Origin: Fredericiella sp038205395
GTDB taxonomy: Bacteria > Chloroflexota > Anaerolineae > Caldilineales > Caldilineaceae
NCBI GenBank assembly: GCA_038205395.1
Contig: JBBRBX010000011.1
Span: 1-64,000, forward strand
DNA: 64,000 nucleotides
Reading direction: 5' to 3'
The notes below the pieces were generated by a model. The model was given only the letters and a program-made list of their open reading frames with translations. It searched no databases and was not told the origin of the DNA. Positions 17,379-26,140 of this stretch are shown piece by piece. Made by a program: the position numbers and the translations under genes. The first letter of the stretch is position 1; each line of letters opens with the position of its first letter.

Positions 17379-18788
17379 CTAGGTCTGGCCGGCTGCAACC
17401 GGCAGGGAGAAACGAAACGTCGCACCACGTAGTTCGCCCGGCGGCGGGCTTTGCACCCACACATCCCCCCCATGCGCCAGCACCAACTGGCGGGCGATGG
17501 CCAGCCCTAAGCCTGTTCCTCCACCAGCGCGACTGCGCGAGCGATCTGCGCGGTAAAAACGGTCAAACACATGCGCCAGATCGTCCGCTGAAATGCCCTC
17601 GCCATCATCGACGACGGTCACAGTGACGCTAGGCTTGCCGACAAGCGAGCCTGTGTCCACTGAAACTGTGACCGATCCGCCGGCATGACAGTGACGCAAT
17701 GCGTTGTCCAACAGGTTGTGCAGCACTTGACCGATGCGCTGTTCATCAGCGTAAACGGCAGGCACACTCGGCTCAGCGACGGCAGTCAGCATGACATTGC
17801 GCGTCTGAGCAGTATATTGAAATAGGTTAACCTGCCGGCAGCACAAGTCAGCCATGTCAAAACGCCGGCACTGCAAAGCGAGTTGGCCTGCCTCGGCTGT
17901 GGCCAGTATGCGCAGATCGTCCACCAGCCGGTTCAGCAGCATAATTTCTTCATGCAACGCAGCTAGGTTCTCGGCGTCGGTAGGAAAGACACCATCCTGC
18001 ATGGCCTCCACCGCACCCTGGATGCCGGTCAGCGGTGTGCGCAGTTCGTGCGCCACATCAGCCATCAGGTTGCGGCGCAGCACCTCCTGCCGCTGCAAGC
18101 CATCCGCCATCTGGTTAAAGCTTTGGGCCAGTGCACCAATTTCATCCTCGCTCTCCATCCGCACGCGCGCGGTCAGATCGCCGGCACTGATGAGCCGCGC
18201 CGCCTTGCTCAAGTCATCAAGCGGCAGCGTGATCTGGCGCACGATCAAACCTGCCAGCGCCAGCGCCACCAGACCGGCCACCAACGCAGCCAGCAGCACG
18301 GTGCGGGTTACGCTGCCGATAAGCAGATTGGGAATATCACCCGCACCCATCAGCGCACCCTGTACGACCATCGTGCCAACCACCTGGTCATTGACCACGA
18401 GCGGCCAGCGCTGCAGAGGCGGCTCCAACAGCGCCGATGCGGCTGCACCCGGCAGTTTGGCGATAACACGTTCCTCGGTGTCGATGACCACAAGATGATT
18501 GTCGCGCATTCCCATCATGGCGCCGGCAACGCCGGACATCATTCCATCAGCAGTAGCAGCCACCAACGCCGGTAGCACTTCTTGAATTTGTGACCAACCC
18601 TGGTGATGGTAATAGTAATCGGCCAGCGTTTGCTGCATGATGGCGGGGCGCACCATATGGCCATCCAGCATAAAATGCTCAAACTGCGTGGCGGTTCCGC
18701 TGCGCGTGAGCAGGACTGTAACCAGCACACCAACGAAAATAACGAGGGCAAAGGCAGCGGTGAGTCGAAACCACAGGTGATTGGGCAT
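17379..18788 (-). CDS. Sensor histidine kinase of the copper island
   Basis: 469 residues: helix at 8-28, extracytoplasmic sensor domain about 30-155, second helix about 160-182, HAMP domain 183-235, HisKA with phospho-acceptor His247 in DVAHELRTPL, and HATPase with NLLDNALRH, DDGEGI and GGGTGLGLAI boxes. The sensor loop contains a methionine cluster (M83, M84, M91, M92, M94), a plausible Cu(I)/Ag(I) binding site. It follows its response regulator by 6 bp. BaeS/CusS-like; copper sensing is inferred from the cluster and the CopB gene. Confidence 0.92.
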   Translation of the reverse strand: MPNHLWFRLTAAFALVIFVGVLVTVLLTRSGTATQFEHFMLDGHMVRPAIMQQTLADYYYHHQGWSQIQEVLPALVAATADGMMSGVAGAMMGMRDNHLVVIDTEERVIAKLPGAAASALLEPPLQRWPLVVNDQVVGTMVVQGALMGAGDIPNLLIGSVTRTVLLAALVAGLVALALAGLIVRQITLPLDDLSKAARLISAGDLTARVRMESEDEIGALAQSFNQMADGLQRQEVLRRNLMADVAHELRTPLTGIQGAVEAMQDGVFPTDAENLAALHEEIMLLNRLVDDLRILATAEAGQLALQCRRFDMADLCCRQVNLFQYTAQTRNVMLTAVAEPSVPAVYADEQRIGQVLHNLLDNALRHCHAGGSVTVSVDTGSLVGKPSVTVTVVDDGEGISADDLAHVFDRFYRADRSRSRAGGGTGLGLAIARQLVLAHGGDVWVQSPPPGELRGATFRFSLPVAAGQT

Positions 18789-18794
18789 AAGTGA

Positions 18795-19514
18795 TTAAAC
18801 AGTGAAGCGGTAGCCGACGCCATGCACAGTCTCAATAAAGCGGCTTTGGCGGCCGGCGCAGCCCAATTTCTGGCGTAGATTCTTGATGTGGACGTCGATG
18901 GTGCGTTCGTAGGCGGCATCTTGAGGCAGAGCAACATCTTGCACTGCGTTCAGCAGTTCTCCACGGCTAAAGGGTCGGCCAGGATTGCGGGCCAGGGTGA
19001 GCAGCAGGTCGAACTCGACAGCAGTGAGATGGACATCGGCGCCGTCAAGCAAGGTGCGCCGCAGAGTGGGATCGATGCGCAGGCTGCCCGCCACAATGAT
19101 CTGCGCCGCTACAGCAGCAGGCAGCCGCTGCAAGCGGCGCTGCGCTGCCTGCACCCGTGCGACCAGTTCGCGCGGGCTGAACGGCTTGATCATATAGTCG
19201 TCCGCGCCGATTTGTAGTCCAGCAATCCGGTCTGCCTCCTCCACGCGAGCGGTCAACATTAAGATGTAGACATTCGCCACGGCCGGATCATGGCTCTCGC
19301 GGAGCCGGCGTGCAATCTGCCGGCCGTCAAGCCCCGGCAGCATCAAATCCAGCACGATCAGCGCCGGCTTCTCATGCTGCGCCAGCAGCAGCCCGCTGTC
19401 GCCGTCAGCCGCAGTCAGCACGCGCAGCCCCGCCTGCTCCAGATAGCCCTGCACCACGCGCCGAATCTGGCGGTCGTCCTCAATCACAAGAATCGTGTAA
19501 GCCAATTCAGTCAT
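18795..19514 (-). CDS. OmpR-family response regulator of the copper island
   Basis: 239 residues: receiver domain with the acidic pair at IEDD, phospho-acceptor Asp56 (LDLMLPG) and Lys in YMIKPFSPREL, then a winged-helix domain ending VHGVGYRF. Gene order is ATPase, regulator, kinase on one strand with gaps of 30 and 6 bp, so the regulator probably controls the ATPase promoter upstream; a direct repeat there is annotated separately. Confidence 0.94.
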   Translation of the reverse strand: MTELAYTILVIEDDRQIRRVVQGYLEQAGLRVLTAADGDSGLLLAQHEKPALIVLDLMLPGLDGRQIARRLRESHDPAVANVYILMLTARVEEADRIAGLQIGADDYMIKPFSPRELVARVQAAQRRLQRLPAAVAAQIIVAGSLRIDPTLRRTLLDGADVHLTAVEFDLLLTLARNPGRPFSRGELLNAVQDVALPQDAAYERTIDVHIKNLRQKLGCAGRQSRFIETVHGVGYRFTV

Positions 19515-19544
19515 TGTACAGTCTATGAATGGCGGCCTTCTCTG

Positions 19545-21698
19545 TCATGGCCGTGACTCTGGCGGACGCTCCAACTTAGCGATAGGATCAGGCGTGCGCT
19601 GTTGTGTATCAGAAAGCTGCGAGCGGCGTAGTGTCTGGGCGTTGATGGCGACGACAATGGTGCTGACAGTCATCAGCGCGGCGCCGGCGGCAGGCGACAG
19701 TTCAATTCCAATCGGGGCCAGAATACCGGCGGCCAGCGGCAGCGCGACAACATTATACCCCGTCGCCCACCATAGGTTTTGCACCATTTTGCGATAGGTG
19801 TCGCGGCTTAGACGTACAACGGCGGCGACATCCGCCGGATTGCTGCGCACGAGCACAATCCCTGCCGACTCAACGGCCACATCCGTGCCGGCGCCCACGG
19901 CGATGCCGACGTCGGCCCGCGTCAGCGCCGGCGCATCGTTGACGCCGTCGCCTACCATCGCCACGATCTTACCCTGCGCCTGCAGAGCGGCAATCTTCTC
20001 ATCCTTCTGGCCGGGCAGCACCTCGGCAAACACTTGATCAATGCCCAGTTCCTTGGCCACGGCCTCGGCTACGTCGCGGCTGTCGCCGGTGAGCAGCGCC
20101 ACCTGCTTGCCCATAGCGTGCAGGTCGTCCACAGCCGCGCGGCTTTCCGGCCGGATCACATCAGCAAGCGCAAAGGCAGCCGTGGCTTGATTCTCTTGCA
20201 CCAGGTAGACAACCGTCTGCCCCTTCTGCCCTGCCGCCTGGCCAAAGGTTTGCAGTTGCTCCGGCAGCGTAATACCCAGCATTTCCAGCAGGCGGGGGCC
20301 GCCCACGTGAATAGTTTGCCCGCCGCTCTGTACGCGCACGCCGCGGCCTTGAATGGCTTCAAATGCATCGATCACCGGCAGCGTCAAGCCGCGCTCTTCG
20401 GCAGCCGTGCGCAGCGCCAGCGCAATAATATGCTCGGAGTCCCCTTCGGATGCCGCTGTCAGTGCCAACGCCTGGTTCTCATCCAGCGGAGGAACTACGG
20501 CCATGGCGACCAGCCCCTGCTTGCCTTTCGTCAGTGTGCCGGTTTTATCAAAGACGACAATATCGACATTGCGAGCGGCTTCCAGCGCCAGCCGGCTGCG
20601 CACGAGGATGCCGTTGTTCGCCGCCAGCGACGTGCTGATCGCCACCACCAACGGGACAGCTAGCCCCAGCGCGTGCGGGCAGGCAATGACCAGCACCGTC
20701 ACCACTCGCTCAATCACCCCTAAATCCCAGCCGCTAATCAGAAACCAGACGACCGCCGTCAGCGCCGCCACCGCCAGGGCAATGTAGAAGAGCCAGCCAG
20801 CCGCCCGGTCGGCCAGAATTTGGGTGGAAGATTTGCTCTTCTGCGCCTCGTCCACCAGCCGCATGATGCCGGCCAATGCTGTCTGCTCGCCGGTGGCGGT
20901 GACGCGCAGACGCAGGCTGCCGCTGCCGTTGATGGAGCCGCCGATCACTTTGCTGCCAGCCGTTTTCTCAACCGGACGCGATTCGCCGGTGATCAGCGCC
21001 TCGTTGACATCGGAGCGCCCGTCAACCACCTCGCCGTCAGCAGGGATGCTCGCACCCGGCCGCACCAGGACAAGATCTTCGCTGCGCAGTTCGCCGACGG
21101 CCACCTGCTCAATGGCCCCGTCTGCGCCGATGCGCTCGGCTGTGTCCGGCATCAGCTTGGCCAGTTCGTTCAGCGCACCCGAAGCCTGGCGCACGCTGCG
21201 CATCTCCAACCAATGACCAAGCAGCATTACATCGATCAGCAGGGCCATTTCCCAGAAAAAGCCGCTGTGCGGGTTGACAAAAATGATGGCCAGGCTGTAG
21301 ACAAAGGCGACGGTGATGGCGAGTGAAATGAGCGTCATCATGCCCGGCTTGCGGCTGCGGATTTCGGGGACAGCCATCTGCAGAAAAGGGATGCCGCCGT
21401 AGAGGAAGATTATTACCGCAAACAGCGGCCCAATCCAGTTGCTGCCGGGAAAGGCAGGCATGGCAAAGCCAAACCAATCCTGGATCATCGGGCTGTAGAG
21501 CAGCACGGGAATTGTCAGCAGCAGGCAGACCCAGAAGCGCCGGCGAAACATCTGTTCGTGTCCGCTGTGATCAACATGTGTGCTATGGTCTGCATGCTCA
21601 TTATGCGTGGTGTGCGCTTTTATATCCGCGCTGGCGGCGGCAGAAGAATGCTCATCTTCTGCACCGGCATGGCGGTGTTGAGAATGTTCCGTCTTCAC
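19545..21698 (-). CDS. copB: CopB-type P1B heavy-metal ATPase
   Basis: 717 residues from a GTG at 21698 preceded by AGGAGG; an ATG at 21722 would overlap that site. The N-terminus has eleven histidines in 47 residues, seven of them exactly three apart (29 to 47), in place of the CxxC domains of CopA. The ion-site motif is CPH (340-342), the phosphorylated Asp384 lies in FDKTGT, and GDGVNDAP and a C-terminal MTVSTIVVAINAQ are present. CPH plus MSxST-like TM8 and a His-rich tail define the P1B-3 (CopB) group, which exports copper or silver. First gene of the copper operon. Confidence 0.93.
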   Translation of the reverse strand: MKTEHSQHRHAGAEDEHSSAAASADIKAHTTHNEHADHSTHVDHSGHEQMFRRRFWVCLLLTIPVLLYSPMIQDWFGFAMPAFPGSNWIGPLFAVIIFLYGGIPFLQMAVPEIRSRKPGMMTLISLAITVAFVYSLAIIFVNPHSGFFWEMALLIDVMLLGHWLEMRSVRQASGALNELAKLMPDTAERIGADGAIEQVAVGELRSEDLVLVRPGASIPADGEVVDGRSDVNEALITGESRPVEKTAGSKVIGGSINGSGSLRLRVTATGEQTALAGIMRLVDEAQKSKSSTQILADRAAGWLFYIALAVAALTAVVWFLISGWDLGVIERVVTVLVIACPHALGLAVPLVVAISTSLAANNGILVRSRLALEAARNVDIVVFDKTGTLTKGKQGLVAMAVVPPLDENQALALTAASEGDSEHIIALALRTAAEERGLTLPVIDAFEAIQGRGVRVQSGGQTIHVGGPRLLEMLGITLPEQLQTFGQAAGQKGQTVVYLVQENQATAAFALADVIRPESRAAVDDLHAMGKQVALLTGDSRDVAEAVAKELGIDQVFAEVLPGQKDEKIAALQAQGKIVAMVGDGVNDAPALTRADVGIAVGAGTDVAVESAGIVLVRSNPADVAAVVRLSRDTYRKMVQNLWWATGYNVVALPLAAGILAPIGIELSPAAGAALMTVSTIVVAINAQTLRRSQLSDTQQRTPDPIAKLERPPESRP

Positions 21699-21745
21699 GG
21701 TTCCTCCTATAAACGGTGACATGGCGGCGGTTAAGGTGCAGCCTT

Positions 21746-21777
21746 AGTCTAGCGCAGAATTGTGAAGAAGTTATGAA
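21746..21777 (-). promoter_or_regulatory. Possible response-regulator box and -10 of copB operon
   Basis: On the minus strand TTCATAACTTC and TTCACAATTCT form two direct half-sites with an 11-bp period (21777-21756), followed four bases later by a -10-like TAGACT (21751-21746), about 50 bp before the copB start. OmpR-family regulators bind such 11-bp direct repeats just upstream of the -10. Only about seven of eleven positions agree. Confidence 0.35.
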
Positions 21778-21808
21778 GCCGCCTCCCACTGTCCACTCGG
21801 ACAGGTGC

Positions 21809-21838
21809 AAGCCTGACTAGGGTTCAGGCTTTAACCCT
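21809..21838. promoter_or_regulatory. Interlocked inverted repeats upstream of the ECF sigma gene
   Basis: AAGCCTGA (21809-21816) pairs with TCAGGCTT (21824-21831), and overlapping it AGGGTT (21819-21824) pairs with AACCCT (21833-21838). The two alternative hairpins are mutually exclusive. They lie in the divergent region, about 90 bp before the sigma factor start. Confidence 0.35.
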
Positions 21839-21925
21839 ATCATCGGCAAGGCGACAGATCAAGGAGGATCGCAGTAGAGTAGACCTGTAGAGAACACAGA
21901 GCACAAGGGCAAAGGAGGAGAGCGC

Positions 21926-22558
21926 ATGGTCGCCAACACAGAACTGCATGAGCAGGCAATCATTCATCAGGTTCGAGCAGGCGACCAGGCCGCGTTTGCC
22001 GAACTCGTCACCCGCTATCAAGAAGTTGTCTACCGCCTCTGCCTGCGTATGCTGCGCGATGGCGGCGATGCCGAGGACGCAGCGCAGGAAACCTTTCTGC
22101 GCGTCTATCTGCAGTTGGACAGCTACGACACGAGCCGTTCCTTCAAGACATGGCTGATGTCAATCGCCAGCCATTACTGCATCGACCGCCTGCGGCGCAA
22201 GCGCGTGACGCTGCTCTCGCTTGACGACGAGCCGCTGGTTCAGGTGTTGGGTCTGCGCTGCCTGGCTCCACTGCCCGAAGAAGTTGCCCTGGACAACGAG
22301 CAGGCCGGCAATATCCAAGGCGCGCTCACTAAGTTGCCGGTAACGACACGCCAGATGGTGACACTGCGCTACTGGGGCGAATGCACTTGTGAAGAGATTG
22401 CCGAAGTCACAGGCTTCTCGGTGAACGCAGTCAAGAGCCGCCTGCACCGGGCGCGCGCGGCGCTGGCGGGTGTCGTACTCAGCGAAGAACGCTCTCGGCA
22501 AGAGGCCACCACTCAGCGCGGGGTGCACAGCCTGCCCGGAATCGGTTTATCCGCCTAG
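21926..22558 (+). CDS. ECF-type RNA polymerase sigma factor
   Basis: 210 residues with region 2 (FAELVTRYQEVVYRLCLRML, then DAEDAAQETFLRVY) and region 4 (LPVTTRQMVTLRYWGECTCEEIAEVTGFSVNAVKSRLHRARAAL). AAAGGAGGAG lies at ideal distance before ATG 21926. No anti-sigma gene is adjacent: the next gene is on the other strand. RpoE-like group of Chloroflexota; target genes unknown. Confidence 0.93.
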   Translation: MVANTELHEQAIIHQVRAGDQAAFAELVTRYQEVVYRLCLRMLRDGGDAEDAAQETFLRVYLQLDSYDTSRSFKTWLMSIASHYCIDRLRRKRVTLLSLDDEPLVQVLGLRCLAPLPEEVALDNEQAGNIQGALTKLPVTTRQMVTLRYWGECTCEEIAEVTGFSVNAVKSRLHRARAALAGVVLSEERSRQEATTQRGVHSLPGIGLSA

Positions 22559-22608
22559 GCGGAGTAGAGAGCAGCCTGGCTGTGTTCAGGCTCTGTTGGA
22601 CCTGCCAC

Positions 22609-23319
22609 TTACTCTGCTGTCCAGGATGACAAGCAGAAAGACCAACCTACCCCCGCTACGACCAGCGCAGCATAAGCAGAGGGAGCCGGCTCAAAGGGCC
22701 ACAGCGTCCAGGGCCGGCTCGCCTCTTGCGGTGCAGCAAAGCCCAATAGGCGGGCGGGTGCGCCAGGGGTCAGCGCCACACTCAGCCGCTGCAGCGGATA
22801 GCTGAATCCCAACCCCAGAGCCTTGATATAGGCTTCCTTGCGTGTCCAGCCTAAATAAAAGGCCGCAGCTTTTTGGGCTGCCGGCAGCGCCTGCCACGTC
22901 TGCCATTCCTGCGGTGAAAAGACCTGGCGGGCGATGGCGGGCATATCCGCCAGCTCGCGCGCCTGCTCGACATCGACGCCAAGCACTGTATCCGCAGCAA
23001 AGGCATAGACCGCCAGCGCCTGCGAGTGCGCCAAGTTAAAAGCCAGCGGCGGAGAGGAATCTGGTGCGGCCAACGCCGGCTTACCTTGCGCGCCGTAGAC
23101 AAAGCCTACCTGCTCCGGCGCCACCGCCAGATAGCGACCCAGCAGGTGGCGCAGGATCAGCCGCCCGGCCACAAACCGGCTGCGCACGGGGCCTTCCAGC
23201 AATCGCGCAGCCCGTGTCCGCTCATCTTCCGACAGGCAGTGGGCGCGGCTTGCCAGCCATCCCGGTGCCATATCCAAATCGGCCACCCACACCTGTACTT
23301 CCTTGGTAGGGATTTGCAT
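22609..23319 (-). CDS. 4'-phosphopantetheinyl transferase (Sfp type)
   Basis: About 236 residues from ATG 23319 (ATG 23328 is an alternative; no clear ribosome site favours either). The two Sfp signature motifs are present: LGVDVEQ with the Mg-binding acidic residues, and WTRKEAYIKALG. It transfers phosphopantetheine from CoA to carrier-protein serines of fatty acid, polyketide or nonribosomal peptide synthases. The CDS stops 50 bp from the ECF sigma gene, tail to tail. No synthase gene is in the window. Confidence 0.92.
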   Translation of the reverse strand: MQIPTKEVQVWVADLDMAPGWLASRAHCLSEDERTRAARLLEGPVRSRFVAGRLILRHLLGRYLAVAPEQVGFVYGAQGKPALAAPDSSPPLAFNLAHSQALAVYAFAADTVLGVDVEQARELADMPAIARQVFSPQEWQTWQALPAAQKAAAFYLGWTRKEAYIKALGLGFSYPLQRLSVALTPGAPARLLGFAAPQEASRPWTLWPFEPAPSAYAALVVAGVGWSFCLSSWTAE

Positions 23320-23334
23320 GGGGCACATTATAGC

Positions 23335-23484
23335 ATGGTGCTGCTGGAATTTGACTCGCTGGAAGAGGCCCGCACCAAGCTTTTTGAGCTTGGTGCGGCA
23401 GTGGAGATTGTGACGCCGGAAGCGCTGCGACGCTCCTTGCTGGACTATGCCGAGCAAGTGGTTAGGCTTTACCGGCATCACTGA
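23335..23484 (+). pseudogene. C-terminal remnant of a WYL-domain transcription regulator
   Basis: A 49-codon frame reads MVLLEFDSLEEARTKLFELG, then a VEIVTPEALRRSLLDYAEQV stretch, matching the C-terminal end of HTH-WYL regulators (the segment after the WYL fold, with the Gly-x-x-VEIVxPxxLR signature). Everything upstream of it is missing, replaced by the PPTase gene on the other strand. It overlaps the convergent LuxR gene by 7 bp. Most likely debris of a deleted gene rather than a functional peptide. Confidence 0.55.
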
Positions 23485-24161
23485 GGAAGCATTTGACGGG
23501 CAAGCTGCGCCGCATGTTTGCGGCTGCATACATCCAACTTGCGCAACAGATTATGTACGTGATTTTTTACGGTGCCCAGTTCAATGGTCAGTGCCTGGGC
23601 GATTTCCTGGTTGCTCTTCTCCTGCCCCAACAGCTCCAACACTTCCATTTCGCGCTGGGTCAGATCAGCATAAGCAGTTTCCGGGTCGGCCAGGTTGCCG
23701 CCGTCCAGTTCCATCAACAACAGCTTCAGCTCGGCAATACGCGCCATCATGACGGCGGCAATGTCGGGGTGCACCAGAAACTCGTCCTCGGCCACCGCGT
23801 GAATCTTTTTCACAAGATCGGCCCAGGACTCATCTTCACACACGTAGCCGGCGGCCCCTTCTTCAACAAACTGGATAATTACATCGTCAACCTTGGGCAC
23901 GTCCGTGACCAGCACTTTGAACGGTTGCTCGCGAGCTACAAGATCACGCGTCAAACCCAGCGCGCCATCTTGGGCCAACTTGTAGCTTACCAACACCACT
24001 GCAGCGGTGCTTTTCGCCAACTGTGCCAAAGCAAGGTCGACTCTGTCCGTGCAGCCCTGCACGTTCAGGTCCGGCTCAGCGTGTAACACGGCCATCAATG
24101 GATCGCTAACCGTACAATCGGCACGTACAGCAAAAAGGTTGATCATCTGCGTTGTAGTCAT
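23478..24161 (-). CDS. LuxR-type regulator with degenerate receiver domain
   Basis: 227 residues. Residues 1-125 have the length and pattern of a receiver domain, including EEGAAGYV, but the phospho-acceptor position is Ser59 (VVLVSYKL), the N-terminal acidic pair is absent and the conserved Lys is replaced (GYVCED). The C-terminal LuxR helix-turn-helix is intact (LTQREMEVLELL to GTVKNHVHNLLRKLDV). It therefore cannot be activated by standard phosphorylation. It is a paralogue of the gene at 40790-41572, with the same architecture and the same palindrome upstream (24317-24334). Confidence 0.88.
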   Translation of the reverse strand: MTTTQMINLFAVRADCTVSDPLMAVLHAEPDLNVQGCTDRVDLALAQLAKSTAAVVLVSYKLAQDGALGLTRDLVAREQPFKVLVTDVPKVDDVIIQFVEEGAAGYVCEDESWADLVKKIHAVAEDEFLVHPDIAAVMMARIAELKLLLMELDGGNLADPETAYADLTQREMEVLELLGQEKSNQEIAQALTIELGTVKNHVHNLLRKLDVCSRKHAAQLARQMLPQ

Positions 24162-24316
24162 AAAATGTGTAGCGCCGCCATCTTTAATCTATTCGGAGTG
24201 AAAGACTGCCGATTTACTGGAAATTTATCTGTTCGGAATCACCCCCTGTTCAGGAGCGCATCTATATTGTATGCAGTGAAAGAGGCGAAAGAAATGGGGA
24301 ACTACAGAGGAAAGAA

Positions 24317-24334
24317 GGTAGGGATTCCCCTACC
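24317..24334. promoter_or_regulatory. Palindrome GGTAGGG-N4-CCCTACC upstream of LuxR gene
   Basis: Perfect 7-bp arms around ATTC, 156 bp upstream of the start at 24161 and 11 bp past the stop of the next operon. The identical arms with a different 4-bp centre occur at 41676-41693 in front of the paralogous regulator. The TAGGG-N4-CCCTA shape suits a dimeric NarL/LuxR-type helix-turn-helix. Confidence 0.6.
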
Positions 24335-24345
24335 TGAGCCGCTGC

Positions 24346-24981
24346 TCAGACCAGTTCGCGCTGTATAGCCTGCACGGCCGCCTCCACGCGCGAGGAGACA
24401 TCCAGCTTGTCAAATATAGCTCCCATATGTTTTTCCACGGTTTTTTCACTGATTTTCAACTGGTGGCCGATCTCCTGGTTGGTTTTACCCGTCACCACCA
24501 GCCGCAGCACATCCATTTCACGGGTTGACAGCTCGCTTCCCACCAGCTCACTGTCACGCGTCCATGCCGACATGCGCGCCACGGCGCGCCGGCTTAGCCA
24601 GCCTTCTTCACCACGCGCCACGCCTCGCACTGCCTCGATAATAATTTCGGGCGCCTCTTCTTTGGTAATATAACCGGCCGCTCCACTTGCCAGCAGGTTG
24701 CGTACATATTGCCCATCATCATAAGCGCTCAAAGCCAATACGCGTACAGGCGAGCGTATCGACTTTAGCTGCTTGGCTACATCGACGCCGGACATGCCGC
24801 CGGGCATCTCCATATCCAACAGCAGCACATCGGGCGCCAATTCACTCGTCAGATTCAAGGCTTCCTGACCACTCTTGGCTTCGGCCACCACTTCAATATC
24901 GGGCGCAGTCTGCAAAAGCGAAAGGATTCCCCGACGCACAATTGGATGATCGTCCACCAACAGCACACGAATTTTACTCAC
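24346..24981 (-). CDS. NarL/FixJ-type response regulator
   Basis: 211 residues: receiver with VDDHP, phospho-acceptor Asp56 (LLLDMEMPGG) and Lys in GYITKEEAPE, then a LuxR domain (LSTREMDVLRLVVTGKTNQEIG to ISEKTVEKHMGAIFDKLDV). Starts at GTG 24981 with GGAG close upstream. The kinase gene ends 16 bp before it, so the two form a standard two-component pair. Confidence 0.94.
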   Translation of the reverse strand: MSKIRVLLVDDHPIVRRGILSLLQTAPDIEVVAEAKSGQEALNLTSELAPDVLLLDMEMPGGMSGVDVAKQLKSIRSPVRVLALSAYDDGQYVRNLLASGAAGYITKEEAPEIIIEAVRGVARGEEGWLSRRAVARMSAWTRDSELVGSELSTREMDVLRLVVTGKTNQEIGHQLKISEKTVEKHMGAIFDKLDVSSRVEAAVQAIQRELV

Positions 24982-24997
24982 GACTCCACCATTTGCT

Positions 24998-26140
24998 CTA
25001 CTGATTGATCTCGGGTTGATCTGCCGGTTGATCTGCAGGAAGATGAATTGGCGCTACTGCCCGTAGATGAACTCCCTCACCGAGGGCGGAGCGAATCGTC
25101 ACCCGTCCCCCAATAGCTTCCGCTCGTTCGATGCAGCCCAAAAGCCCATATTTCCCTTGTTGGACCATCGCCATCCAGTTGCTGGGAACGGCAAATCCCT
25201 GGCCATCATCCTCAATGCGCAGTTCAACTTGATTCTCCTTCAGCGCAAGACCAACAAAGACATGCGTAGCGTTGGCATGGTGCGCCACATTGCGCAGCGC
25301 CTGCTGGCAAATACGGTAGAGCGCAAGCCGCGTGCGCTCATTCAGGCGCTGATCGTCGTCTTCCAAGTCAAGGGCCACGGAGATCGCGAGCTGCTCGCGC
25401 TGGAACCCTTCCGCAAATGAGCGGATCACGGCGCTCACACCAAAAGGCGTCAGCGCAGGGGGACGCAGATCTTGACAAATCGCCCGCAAATGTCGCGCCA
25501 GTTGGCGCAGTGTGGAACGCATTTCGGTCAACTGTGTCTGCTGCTGTTCATCCTGATTGGTGCGCGCCATTGCCACCAGCTTAAAATCCAGGCTGTGCAG
25601 CTCCTGCAGCGGCCCATCATGCAGATCCTGCGCCAGCCGCTGGCGCTCATTCTCTTCGCTGTCCAAAAGCCGATGCTGCATTTCGCACAAGGCGGCTTCA
25701 CCGCGCTGCTTGCGCTGCAGCCTGTCCATTTCATCCTGGACAAAGGTTAACAGGTACAGGCCGTCTGCAGCCGGCAGCTGCTTGACAGTCAGAGCAGCTG
25801 CAAATTTCTTGCCGCTGCAATGGACCGCCTGCACCTCCTGCTCATCGCGCAAGCAGAAACTTTTAGATTCGCTCCATCCGCCATCGTTTTCAACCTGCCA
25901 AACCGTGTCCGAATCAGGCAGAACGGCTGCAACCATCTGGCCAGCGAGTGCTGCGCTGCGGCAGCCAAACATCTGTTCTGCAGCGCTGTTCATATGCAAG
26001 ATCACGCCTTGCCTGCTTACGCAGACAGCAGCGTCCGGTAGAAATTCCAGGAGCGCGACAGACAACTGATGGGATGCCGCCGTATTGCCCAGCAATCGCT
26101 CACTGTCCACGTTCGGCATATAAGAATCCATGTCACGCAT
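24998..26140 (-). CDS. PAS-containing HisKA_3 sensor histidine kinase
   Basis: 380 residues, cytoplasmic: an N-terminal PAS domain (LPDAAVCVSRQGVILHMNSAAEQMFG, about 30-140), HisKA_3 dimerisation domain with the acceptor His in RLAQDLHDGPLQEL, and an HATPase domain with RIEDDGQGF and a C-terminal GLLGCIERAEAIGG box. NarX/DesK-like partner of the regulator downstream. GAGGTGA lies just before ATG 26140. No membrane segment, so the signal is internal (redox, ligand or heme in the PAS domain). Confidence 0.92.
   Translation of the reverse strand: MRDMDSYMPNVDSERLLGNTAASHQLSVALLEFLPDAAVCVSRQGVILHMNSAAEQMFGCRSAALAGQMVAAVLPDSDTVWQVENDGGWSESKSFCLRDEQEVQAVHCSGKKFAAALTVKQLPAADGLYLLTFVQDEMDRLQRKQRGEAALCEMQHRLLDSEENERQRLAQDLHDGPLQELHSLDFKLVAMARTNQDEQQQTQLTEMRSTLRQLARHLRAICQDLRPPALTPFGVSAVIRSFAEGFQREQLAISVALDLEDDDQRLNERTRLALYRICQQALRNVAHHANATHVFVGLALKENQVELRIEDDGQGFAVPSNWMAMVQQGKYGLLGCIERAEAIGGRVTIRSALGEGVHLRAVAPIHLPADQPADQPEINQ

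Noticed and set aside
23305..23318. Half-site GGTAGGGATTT resembling the shared palindrome
   Set aside because: It lies inside the start of the PPTase coding sequence and lacks the second arm.
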